Of a DNA stretch of 64,000 bases, positions 26,295 to 34,525 are shown in pieces (within the stretch, counting starts at the first letter, position 1; each line of letters begins with the position of its first letter). Both the position numbers and the translations under genes were made by a program. Under the pieces are notes generated by a model. That model was not told the DNA's origin. It made no database searches and saw nothing but the letters and a program-made list of their open reading frames with translations. This DNA comes from Pseudoalteromonas sp. A601 (lineage in GTDB: Bacteria; Pseudomonadota; Gammaproteobacteria; Enterobacterales; Alteromonadaceae): NCBI RefSeq assembly GCF_002165575.1, contig NZ_MXQF01000019.1:1-64000 (forward strand), in the 5' to 3' direction.

Positions 26295-27347
26295 ATGCTG
26301 GCTCTGGGTAGTACAATAATTTCACAAAATCAGCACCGCCGTATGGCGATCCCCGCTTTGTTTATAGCATGCGTGATTGTTTTTTTTATCGCCCTTAGTA
26401 AAGGCGGTGTTGCCATTAGCATTAGTGAAATTATTTCGATTATAAATCAAACTGCCGATGATGAGCTTAAGCATGCCATTATTTGGCAAATACGCTTACC
26501 TCGCTTAGTACTGGCGATGATTGTCGGTGCGGGATTAGCAGCATGCGGCGCCGCAATGCAGGCTATATTTAGAAACCCATTAGCCGACCCTGGTTTAATT
26601 GGTGTATCAAGCGGTGCGGCTTTGGGCGCCGTTGCAACGATAGTGTTAGGCACCAGTTTATTTGCTAATTTTAGCGATAGTTTAGGTATTTATGCTGTGC
26701 CTGTTGGCGCATTTTTAGGTTGCATTGGGGTATGTGTATTTATTTACCGACTCAGCGCCCATAGTGGACAATTTACCATTATTAGTTTGCTATTAGCGGG
26801 AATTGCAGTAAATGCGATTGTTGGCTCACTCATTGGGGTATTAACTTTGATCAGTAACGATCAACAGTTACGGGATTTAACCTTTTGGAGTATGGGCTCA
26901 CTGGCGGGTAATCATTTTGCTATGATGTTGCCAACAATTTCACTGATTATTTTTAGCTGCGTAGCGTTACTTCGCTTAGGCAAACCACTTAATTTATATT
27001 TATTAGGTGAAGCACAAGCAAAACATTTGGGCATTAATGTTACTAAGCTTAAAAAACAGGTATTTATATACACGGCTTTATGTACCGGTGCTGCAGTTGC
27101 AATCACTGGGATCATTGGTTTTGTCGGGTTTATCGTGCCGCATATTGTACGTTTAGTCCTGGGCCCTGATCATCGTTATTTAATGCCCACAAGTATGTTA
27201 GGTGGTGCATTATTGCTGAGCCTGGCCGATTTATTCGCCCGTACAGTGATGCTACCAGCTGAACTTCCTATTGGACTTATTACCAGTGCAATTGGCGGCC
27301 CATTCTTTTTAATCATGTTATTAAAAACTTATCAACGACGAGGGTAA
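26295..27347 (+). CDS. hutC: Heme ABC transporter permease
   Basis: 350 residues of the BtuC/FecCD family, with about nine to ten membrane helices. Signature pieces are 'WQIRLPRLVLAMIVGAGLAACGAAMQAIFRNPLADPGLIGVSSGAALGAV', 'IGFVGFIVPHIVRLVLGPDHRYLMP' and 'ELPIGLITSAIGGPFFLIML'. It forms the inner-membrane channel for heme. It lies between hutB and hutD with 1-2 bp gaps, so the three are one transcript. Confidence 0.95.
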   Translation: MLALGSTIISQNQHRRMAIPALFIACVIVFFIALSKGGVAISISEIISIINQTADDELKHAIIWQIRLPRLVLAMIVGAGLAACGAAMQAIFRNPLADPGLIGVSSGAALGAVATIVLGTSLFANFSDSLGIYAVPVGAFLGCIGVCVFIYRLSAHSGQFTIISLLLAGIAVNAIVGSLIGVLTLISNDQQLRDLTFWSMGSLAGNHFAMMLPTISLIIFSCVALLRLGKPLNLYLLGEAQAKHLGINVTKLKKQVFIYTALCTGAAVAITGIIGFVGFIVPHIVRLVLGPDHRYLMPTSMLGGALLLSLADLFARTVMLPAELPIGLITSAIGGPFFLIMLLKTYQRRG

Positions 27348-27348
27348 A

Positions 27349-28143
27349 ATGCTTTTAGGTACTAACTTAACCGCTAAGATTGGCAGTAAAGCTCTCTTAG
27401 ATAACGTTGATTTTATGGTAAAGCCCCATGAAGTCGTTGTGATCATTGGTCCGAATGGTGCAGGTAAATCGTCTTTACTCAAGGCACTTTGTGGTGATAT
27501 TGCTTTAACTGATGGTGCTGTGAGTATTAATCAACAAAATTTAAACGATTATAGCATTACTGAACTGGCACAACTAAGAGCGGTACTCACGCAAAATTAT
27601 GAACTGGACTTTCCGTTTACTGTTAACGAAGTAGTTGATATGGCGCATGTTGTACATCAAGAGCAGTTCAGTAATGGAGCACTTAAACGATTTTCGAAAA
27701 GTGCGATGCAGGCATTAGGTGTCACCCACCTTGCACAGCAGTGCTTTACCCAGTTATCTGGTGGGGAAAAGCAACGTGCGCAGCTTGCCCGCGTACTTTG
27801 CCAGCTACAACCAAGTCTGGCAAAAAAACGTACCTGCTATTTATTAATTGATGAACCGACATCAAGCCTAGACCTTTACCACCAATATGAAGTAATGACT
27901 CAAGCACAAGACATTGCCAAGCAAGGTGCTGGTGTGGTCGCTGTGGTACATGACTTATCATTAGCGGCAAGCTTTGCTGATCGTCTCTATATGATGGACA
28001 AAGGTTCGGTTGTTGCCAGTGGCTCTCCTAAAGAAGTATTAACCCAAGCGAGGCTGAGTGAGGTCTATAAAATTAATGCTAAATTGCAGGTTGGTTTAAG
28101 CGATGTACTACCGCATATTCTGATCAGTAAAGAAGCGTGTTAA
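27349..28143 (+). CDS. hutD: Heme ABC transporter ATPase
   Basis: 264 residues. Walker A is GPNGAGKSS, the ABC signature LSGGEKQRAQLARVL, Walker B 'YLLIDEPTSSLD' and the switch His lies in 'VVAVVHDLSLA'. It matches HmuV/HutD. It powers import of heme through HutC. A strong terminator follows at 28147-28180. Confidence 0.95.
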   Translation: MLLGTNLTAKIGSKALLDNVDFMVKPHEVVVIIGPNGAGKSSLLKALCGDIALTDGAVSINQQNLNDYSITELAQLRAVLTQNYELDFPFTVNEVVDMAHVVHQEQFSNGALKRFSKSAMQALGVTHLAQQCFTQLSGGEKQRAQLARVLCQLQPSLAKKRTCYLLIDEPTSSLDLYHQYEVMTQAQDIAKQGAGVVAVVHDLSLAASFADRLYMMDKGSVVASGSPKEVLTQARLSEVYKINAKLQVGLSDVLPHILISKEAC

Positions 28144-28146
28144 ACA

Positions 28147-28184
28147 CAGAAACAATGTAGCACAGCCTACATTGTTTCTGTTTT
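28147..28184. terminator. Terminator between hutD and the convergent cyclase gene
   Basis: CAGAAACAATGTAG (28147-28160) pairs perfectly with CTACATTGTTTCTG (28167-28180), loop CACAGC, followed by TTTT. The 14-bp stem could stop transcription from both sides. Confidence 0.9.
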
Positions 28185-28199
28185 CAATATTAAAGTAAC

Positions 28200-29819
28200 T
28201 TAGTCAGGTTTCTTTATTTCAGCATCCTGATATTGAGAATCAAGAATGGACCTATTACGCCCAGTGCGCTTTGCTTTATACAGCGCTTGATCGGCAAGCT
28301 TAAAGATATCGTCAATCGACAACTGTTTTAGCGGCCAACCCGCAATACCGACCGATACATTAATATAGCCGACCGGGTCAATGTAAGTTTCAGATACCTG
28401 TATGCGTAAGCGTTCAGCTAACACATAGGCACTGCTAGCTGTCGCATTAGGTGATATCACATTAAACTCTTCACCGCCTGTACGTGTAACAAAGTCAGTT
28501 GAACGGGTAACATCTAAAATAATCTTCGCTAACGACTGTAAAACAAGATCGCCAATATCATGCCCGTATTCGTCGTTTACACGTTTAAAGAAATCGATAT
28601 CGATAGCCAATACAGCAAAAGAGGTTTCTGTGGTAGTTAGCTGCTCTAAAAAACCATCTAAACTGCGTCTATTGTGTAAACCTGTAAGTGGATCTGTTTG
28701 TGCTTCTTGGCGCAGTACACCTATTTGATTTTGAAATACCCCCACTCCTTTGAGCATAGCTTTACGTAACTCGGAACTTTCAAAATACCATGATTTTATG
28801 ATTTTTAGTCGTTGCGAAGCATTTGGGTTATCTAGTGCATTTGCTGTTTGCGCTAAATCTCGTAACGGGTGTGCAATCAGTCTAGCGAGCAGCCAAATAA
28901 AGAGTAATGTAGTCAAGCCAATGGGAAGCGTTCGGTACAGTACATTGATCATCAGGCCATCTAAGGGCTCAAGCGTAGCCTCTAATGTTCGCTGTGTAAT
29001 AATTCCCCAAGGAGCCGCTTTAAGTGATGCGTAGCCTGCAAGCATAATCACGTCATGGCTGTTTATGAGTTGCTTTGTACCACTTTTATCTTTTAATACC
29101 GCTTCAATTACAGCATTATTATAAACTTGCTCACCAATTCGGGATGTATCAGGGTGATACAGTAACCGCCGGCTTTTGTCTACAACATATAAATACGAGC
29201 CATCTTTATGAAAATGCACTTGCAGCAAATCATGTAAGATATTGGCATGTTTTAAATAAATAGAACCGCCCACGTAGCCTAAGTATTGTCCATCAGTAGC
29301 AAACAACGGGTGTGAAATAAAAATAATTAAATTGTTTGCGGCAGAAATATAAGGCTCACTGATCATCGGCTCTTTAGACGACAACGCTTGTAAAGCACCA
29401 TCACTTTGCAGTTTTTTGCCTGCTAATTGTAAGCTTTTTGGTGAAATTCCTTTAACCACTCCATTAGCTAATACAACCACTGTGGAGTTAAAGCTATCGC
29501 TTTGACGTTTCAATCGCTCTGCTTCTTGGTTAAAAATAGCCTTATTATCAAAATTCTTAGCGATAATTTTTGCCGAATAGGCCAGTTGTTGTTGCGCTGA
29601 TTGTAAAAAGAGATCAGTTGCAGAGGCTAACTTGGCCGCGTAAGCGCTCTGGCTTTTGAGAGTTTCAGCTTGCAGTTGTTGCTTTTGCACTTGATAGCTA
29701 GAATAGAAGCTATTTAAAAATGTGACAATACTGGCTGATAAAGCCAAGAAAAGGACTAATTTTTTTAAATCTAATTTGATATTTAAAGTTTTTTTTAAAC
29801 GGTGCAAAATAGTACTCAA
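28200..29819 (-). CDS. Membrane diguanylate cyclase with periplasmic Cache sensor
   Basis: 539 residues from a TTG at 29819; no in-frame ATG or GTG fits and a TAA lies just upstream. A membrane helix near 20-40 and another near 300 enclose a periplasmic dCache-like sensor ('YISAANNLIIFISHPLFATDGQYLGYVGGSIYLK'). A HAMP-like linker leads to a GGDEF domain. The active site is GGEEF from 448, and the product-inhibition I-site RSTD is at 439-442, both intact. It should make c-di-GMP in response to an unknown external signal. The gene is convergent with hutD. Confidence 0.9.
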   Translation of the reverse strand: MSTILHRLKKTLNIKLDLKKLVLFLALSASIVTFLNSFYSSYQVQKQQLQAETLKSQSAYAAKLASATDLFLQSAQQQLAYSAKIIAKNFDNKAIFNQEAERLKRQSDSFNSTVVVLANGVVKGISPKSLQLAGKKLQSDGALQALSSKEPMISEPYISAANNLIIFISHPLFATDGQYLGYVGGSIYLKHANILHDLLQVHFHKDGSYLYVVDKSRRLLYHPDTSRIGEQVYNNAVIEAVLKDKSGTKQLINSHDVIMLAGYASLKAAPWGIITQRTLEATLEPLDGLMINVLYRTLPIGLTTLLFIWLLARLIAHPLRDLAQTANALDNPNASQRLKIIKSWYFESSELRKAMLKGVGVFQNQIGVLRQEAQTDPLTGLHNRRSLDGFLEQLTTTETSFAVLAIDIDFFKRVNDEYGHDIGDLVLQSLAKIILDVTRSTDFVTRTGGEEFNVISPNATASSAYVLAERLRIQVSETYIDPVGYINVSVGIAGWPLKQLSIDDIFKLADQALYKAKRTGRNRSILDSQYQDAEIKKPD

Positions 29820-29968
29820 CTTTGAAGTAAAGCGCCTTTAACTCCATGGCTATATTTCGTCCGAATGATAACAATATTTAACCAAAATAGGAAAAGGTTC
29901 TTGCTGTTGTCTTATTTAATTCTAACTTTAGATTTTGCCCATATATTAACACTGCGCTGAGAAATCAA

Positions 29969-30008
29969 TTCATGTTGCCAATGAGTGAGTCGTTCTTGGC
30001 AACATGAA
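29969..30008. promoter_or_regulatory. 13-bp perfect inverted repeat upstream of the D-glutamate operon
   Basis: TTCATGTTGCCAA (29969-29981) pairs with TTGGCAACATGAA (29996-30008) across 14 nt. It lies about 250 bp ahead of the GH3 start in a 438-bp gap (29820-30257) with no gene. It could be an operator for the operon or a hairpin of a leader; there is no T run to support a terminator. Confidence 0.5.
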
Positions 30009-30257
30009 CTTGGAATATATTATTTCAAACCTGAAATACTAAAATACAGTTATAAGCCTCTTACTTTCACACAAAAATCTGGCCCAAGCTTTATATTAAG
30101 GCTTAAACAAGAAAGATAAGACTTAATTGAATCCTTTGCAGTTAGTTATAAAAACAGTTAGTGTTACAAAAAAATGCTGTATTTCAATCAAAAACAGCAT
30201 TAACATGAAGAATAAAATATTCAAACAACAAATAAGCGTTCAGCTTTGGAGCCTACT

Positions 30258-32120
30258 GTGTTAAATAAGTTTGCCATATCATCAATTATTTTTGGATTAG
30301 GGTGTTTTTTACCAATGAAATCGACCTTCGCAGCAACGAAATTAACCCTTGAACAGCAAATAGGTCAAAAGCTGATGCTTGATTTTCGTTACTACTGCGA
30401 CCAAGACAGCGAGAACAAATGCCGTACTGCAATGACTGAGCTACCTGCAGACTTAGCCAAAATAATCACTAAACATGATATTGGTGGAGTTATTTTATTC
30501 GCTGAAAATATTCAGAATATAAATCAAACTGTAAAACTCAATAATCAAATGCAACAAGCGGCGGCTCAATCAAGCTTAGGTGCCCCGTTATTTATTTCTA
30601 TTGATCAAGAAGGCGGCCGGGTTGCTCGTATTCCTCGCGATGTTGCAACGTCGTTTACTGGTAATATGTCAATAGGTGCAACCTATGCGCAGCACGGCAC
30701 TCAGTTTGCGACTCAATCTGCACAAGTCATCGCCGATGAGCTTAAAGCCATAGGTGTGAACGTCAACTACGCTCCTACTGTTGATGTCAATATGAACCCT
30801 GACAACCCTGTAATTAATGTACGTTCGTACGGTGAAGATCCGAGCTTGGTTGGCAAACTAGGGGGCGCTCAAGTTGCAGGGTTTGAAGGGAATGGCGTAA
30901 TCACCTCACTAAAACACTTCCCAGGCCATGGTGATACAAACGTAGACAGCCATACTGGCTTACCTAAAGTTATGCATGATAAAGAAACTATTTGGCAGCA
31001 AGATTTACCTCCTTTTAAAGATATTATAAAAAAGCAAAACCCAGGCATGATCATGACCGCGCATATCCAATACCCCGCGCTTGATGACACCACCTTTGTT
31101 AGTAAAGATGGTAAAACCATGATTAAACCCGCCACTATGTCACGTAAAATTATTACCGACCTGCTACGTGGTGAATTGAATTATCAAGGCGTGGTGATCA
31201 CCGATGCCCTTGATATGGCCGGTATCAGCCACTTTTTTGAGCCAATTGAAGCCGTAATAAATACTTTTGCCGCCGGCGTTGATATTGCGCTCATGCCAAT
31301 CGAAATTCGTAGCCCTAAAGATCTACTGGTACTTGATCAACTTATTGCACGCTTAGTAAAAGAGGTTAAAAATGGTCAACTCAATGGCGAAGAAATAGCG
31401 CAATCTGCACAACGTATACTAAAGCTTAAAAGTAAGTTTAAACTCACTACAGCCCTTGATGAATCGCTTGCTATACAAAAAGCACAACTTATACTTGGTG
31501 ATTCAAGTCACCGAAAAGTCGAGGCTGAGCTTGCCCTTGCAGCTATCACTTTAGTCAAAAATGTACAAAGTACCCTACCGTTAAAATTATCTAATAACGC
31601 TAAAGTTCATATTATTATGCCTGATACTCGTAAATGCATGGCGCTTGAACAAGCAATAAAAGAATACGCTGATAATGACTACCAATATAGCTGCACAAGT
31701 TTGCAAGGCTTTGAACCGAGTGTGGCTCTAAAAGCATTAAACGATGCTGATATTATTATTGCGGGTAACGCATCGCCGAATCAAAGTGCCGTTGAAATTG
31801 GCGGGATGGATGATTTAGCCGATGACCCACAATTTGCTATCGCTAAATCTGAGCAAGGCGCAGCTCTTGAAAACTTATTACAACAGGCACAACGTGCTAA
31901 TAAAAAAACCGTGTTTGTTAGCTTACGTGCCCCTTATGATATTGCAAAATTTGGCCAATATGGTGATGCAATTTTAGCAACTTATGCGTATAACATAGAT
32001 ATAGATAATAATGTTAAAGTAGCAGGGCCTGCTTTTACAGCTCTTGCTAAAGTATTAGTTGGTAAAGCCGCGGCAACGGGTACGTTACCCGTTACCGTTA
32101 ATGGCATTAATAATAATTAA
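30258..32120 (+). CDS. Secreted GH3 glycosidase, NagZ-like beta-N-acetylhexosaminidase
   Basis: About 620 residues from GTG 30258 with TTGGAG upstream (a TTG at 30246 would add four residues). A signal peptide ends near 'MKSTFAA'. NagZ/GH3 landmarks numbered from this start: 'FISIDQEGGRVARIP', KHFPGHG at 219-225 with the following D230-S231-H232 loop, and D316 in TDALDM as the likely nucleophile. NagZ removes N-acetylglucosamine from peptidoglycan fragments. This copy is longer than cytoplasmic NagZ, carrying an extra C-terminal domain, and is exported. It is the first gene of a five-gene operon handling D-glutamate and 5-oxoproline. Confidence 0.87.
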   Translation: MLNKFAISSIIFGLGCFLPMKSTFAATKLTLEQQIGQKLMLDFRYYCDQDSENKCRTAMTELPADLAKIITKHDIGGVILFAENIQNINQTVKLNNQMQQAAAQSSLGAPLFISIDQEGGRVARIPRDVATSFTGNMSIGATYAQHGTQFATQSAQVIADELKAIGVNVNYAPTVDVNMNPDNPVINVRSYGEDPSLVGKLGGAQVAGFEGNGVITSLKHFPGHGDTNVDSHTGLPKVMHDKETIWQQDLPPFKDIIKKQNPGMIMTAHIQYPALDDTTFVSKDGKTMIKPATMSRKIITDLLRGELNYQGVVITDALDMAGISHFFEPIEAVINTFAAGVDIALMPIEIRSPKDLLVLDQLIARLVKEVKNGQLNGEEIAQSAQRILKLKSKFKLTTALDESLAIQKAQLILGDSSHRKVEAELALAAITLVKNVQSTLPLKLSNNAKVHIIMPDTRKCMALEQAIKEYADNDYQYSCTSLQGFEPSVALKALNDADIIIAGNASPNQSAVEIGGMDDLADDPQFAIAKSEQGAALENLLQQAQRANKKTVFVSLRAPYDIAKFGQYGDAILATYAYNIDIDNNVKVAGPAFTALAKVLVGKAAATGTLPVTVNGINNN

Positions 32121-32130
32121 AGAGGATTTT

Positions 32131-32928
32131 ATGCAACATAACGCTTCGCTTACGACACCCTATGCAATTCGAAATATGATCCGCAATGAAGATTACACGG
32201 GGCATACATCGGGTTTTGTACCGGGGTTTGTACAAGCTAATTTAGTGATTTTACCCGAGCGTTATGCATTTGATTTTTTACAATTTTGCCAAGCAAATAA
32301 AAAAGCATGCCCAATTGTAGCCAGCAGCCGCACTCCCGGCGCAATTGATATACCTAATGTGGCTCATGACCTTGATATACGTACAGACTTACCACGTTAT
32401 CGCATTTTTAAAAAAGGTCAGCTAATTGAAGAGGTCACCAATATCAAAGAGCATTGGCGAGACGATCTCGTCACCTTTTTAATTGGCTGCTCTTTTTCGT
32501 TTGAAGAATCACTACAAGCCGCGGGAATTGAAATTCGTAATATTACAGAACATAAAAATGTCCCTATGTATATGACCAATATTGCTTGTGAGAGCGCAGG
32601 GATTTTTCATTCTAACATGGTGGTCAGTATGCGCCCGATGAAGCCTGCAGATGCCATCCGTGCAATCCAAATTTGTAGCCGCTTTCCGGATGTGCACGGA
32701 GCGCCTGTTCATTTTGGTGATCCAGCTGCGATTGGCATTAGTAATATTAATCGTCCTAATTTTGGTGAATCTGTGAGTATTAAAGAAGGCGAAGTACCGG
32801 TATTTTGGGCCTGTGGTGTCACCCCTCAAATCGCGATTGCAAACGCGGCTCCTGATTTTTGTATTACTCATAGCCCAGGTCATATGCTGATAACCGATAT
32901 TCAAAATACGCACATTTCTGCGTTTTAA
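32131..32928 (+). CDS. DUF1445 protein, N-terminal half of D-glutamate cyclase
   Basis: 265 residues from ATG 32131 with AGAGGA upstream. Blocks typical of DUF1445 (annotated as putative hydro-lyase) are present: 'GFVPGFVQANLVILP', 'PIVASSRTPGAIDIP', 'NIACESAGIFHSNMVVSMRPM', 'PVFWACGVTPQIAIANA' and 'ITHSPGHMLITD'. In animals this domain is fused to DUF4392 in D-glutamate cyclase, which interconverts D-glutamate and 5-oxo-D-proline. Here the DUF4392 half is encoded separately, two genes downstream. Cyclase or hydrolase activity of this protein is inferred from that fusion and the operon. Confidence 0.87.
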   Translation: MQHNASLTTPYAIRNMIRNEDYTGHTSGFVPGFVQANLVILPERYAFDFLQFCQANKKACPIVASSRTPGAIDIPNVAHDLDIRTDLPRYRIFKKGQLIEEVTNIKEHWRDDLVTFLIGCSFSFEESLQAAGIEIRNITEHKNVPMYMTNIACESAGIFHSNMVVSMRPMKPADAIRAIQICSRFPDVHGAPVHFGDPAAIGISNINRPNFGESVSIKEGEVPVFWACGVTPQIAIANAAPDFCITHSPGHMLITDIQNTHISAF

Positions 32929-32942
32929 CTGTTGGAAATTAA

Positions 32943-33674
32943 ATGAAGCTGAATTGTGATTTAGGTGAGAGTTTTGGTGCTTGGCAAATGGGCCTCGACG
33001 ACCAAGTTATGCCTCATATTGATATGGCAAATATCGCGTGTGGTTTTCACGCAGGTGATGCGGATGTTATGGCGCAAACTTTAGCTTTAGCTGCGCGCCA
33101 TAAAGTGACGATAGGTGCGCATCCTAGCTACCCTGATAAGCAAGGTTTTGGGCGTCGCTCAATGGCACTTTCTGCCGATGAACTCAATAACTGTTTGCAT
33201 TATCAAATTGCAGCAATTGACGGCATGGCTAAAGTACACGGTTTGTCACTGAGTTATGTAAAGCCCCATGGTGCACTTTATAACGATATGATGGCCGATG
33301 AGCGCATTTTGGAGTCTGTTATAACAGCAATAGCTAGCTACTCTAAAAATTTGAAATTAATGATTCTCGCGACTGCGAATGCAGATAAACATCAAGAGCT
33401 GGCTAAAAAATACGAGGTAACTCTGATTTTAGAAGCCTTTGCTGACAGACAATACACAGATCAAGGTCATCTTGTATCGCGTAAAATACCAGGCAGTGTG
33501 CATGAAAAAACAGCCCTTATAGCACAGGTAAAACAGTTACTAAATGATGGCAGCGTGACAACGCAAAGTGGTAACAAACTAACATTAAACGCTGATAGCT
33601 TATGCGTACATGGCGATAACGCTGACGGTATAGCCCTTATTAGTGAGATAAAAGCACTATGCCAAAAAAGCTAA
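32943..33674 (+). CDS. pxpA: 5-oxoprolinase subunit PxpA (LamB/YcsF family)
   Basis: 243 residues, full length. The N-terminal block 'MKLNCDLGESFGAWQMGLDDQVMPHIDMANIACGFHAGD' and 'IGAHPSYPDKQGFGRRSM' are diagnostic. 'YVKPHGALYNDM' and 'EAFADRQYTDQGHLVSRKIPG' also match. PxpA with PxpB and PxpC forms an ATP-dependent 5-oxoprolinase producing glutamate. No pxpB or pxpC lies in the window, which is unusual. It starts 14 bp after the DUF1445 gene and overlaps the DUF4392 gene by 16 bp. Confidence 0.93.
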   Translation: MKLNCDLGESFGAWQMGLDDQVMPHIDMANIACGFHAGDADVMAQTLALAARHKVTIGAHPSYPDKQGFGRRSMALSADELNNCLHYQIAAIDGMAKVHGLSLSYVKPHGALYNDMMADERILESVITAIASYSKNLKLMILATANADKHQELAKKYEVTLILEAFADRQYTDQGHLVSRKIPGSVHEKTALIAQVKQLLNDGSVTTQSGNKLTLNADSLCVHGDNADGIALISEIKALCQKS

Positions 33675-34525
33675 ATGATCAGCAATTAAGTCACGCTATC
33701 GAAGCGATGATGATTGAGCAAAACCTGCGAGGAATGCAAAGTTTATACGCTCATCAGCAAACCGGTACTTATTTACGCGCGGCAGATGCGCTGTACAAAG
33801 CAAAAAACACGGTGTTAATTGGCACTGGCTTTGCAGTAAATCAAACCTTCGAAACCGATGGCCCCGTTGGCGCAATTGCCTTATACAATGCACTTAAAGC
33901 GATTGGTAAACAGCCTATTTTAGTTTGTGGAAACCCCCTTTACAGCGCACTTAAAAATGATTTTAATTGCTTTGAATTACCATTAGATAACCTTACAGAG
34001 GCGATGGAATTTAGCAAACAAGCATTAGCAGAGTTAAAGCCCAATTGTGTGTTATCTATTGAACGACCTGGTTTATGCCATGGTAATAAATATTATAATA
34101 TGCGCGGAATTGATATATCGGCTGATTGTGGCTGCTTTGACTTTTTTATCTCACAAGCGACTTGCCCAACTATTGCTATCGGCGATGGTGGTAACGAAAT
34201 AGGTATGGGTAATGTTGCTCAATACATGACTGAGTTGAGTATTAGGCCAAGCTTAACGTGCTGTGATGAGCTATTACTTGCTGATGTGTCTAACTGGGCT
34301 GCATATGGCATTATCGCTTTTTTAAGCCGCTGGTATAACCAAGACTTACTTGCCAATATCAATACCTTAGCAATTTTACAATATTTAAGTGACCGTGGTA
34401 GCGTTGATGGCGTTACCCACAAGAACGAGCTAACCGAAGATGGCTTACACGCTATGCACGGCCAGCAATTAATAACACGACTGCGCCAACTTGGCGGCTT
34501 TATAGAGAATGAGGATTATCCATGA
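33659..34525 (+). CDS. DUF4392 protein, C-terminal half of D-glutamate cyclase
   Basis: 288 residues. The pattern 'KNTVLIGTGFAVNQTFETDGPVGAIALYNALKAIGKQPILVCG', 'CVLSIERPGLCHGNKYYNMRG' and 'PTIAIGDGGNEIGMGNV' corresponds to the DUF4392 domain found at the C-terminus of animal DGLUCY. The nucleotide-binding-like 'GTGFAV' and 'GDGGNEIGMG' loops are the likely active regions. It overlaps pxpA by 16 bp and the transaminase by 4 bp, so all are translated together. Joint action with the DUF1445 protein on D-glutamate is an inference. Confidence 0.85.
   Translation: MPKKLNDQQLSHAIEAMMIEQNLRGMQSLYAHQQTGTYLRAADALYKAKNTVLIGTGFAVNQTFETDGPVGAIALYNALKAIGKQPILVCGNPLYSALKNDFNCFELPLDNLTEAMEFSKQALAELKPNCVLSIERPGLCHGNKYYNMRGIDISADCGCFDFFISQATCPTIAIGDGGNEIGMGNVAQYMTELSIRPSLTCCDELLLADVSNWAAYGIIAFLSRWYNQDLLANINTLAILQYLSDRGSVDGVTHKNELTEDGLHAMHGQQLITRLRQLGGFIENEDYP

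Noticed and set aside
32512-32913. 133-codon frame opposite the DUF1445 gene
   Set aside because: Fully antisense to a gene with clear family blocks in a tight operon.
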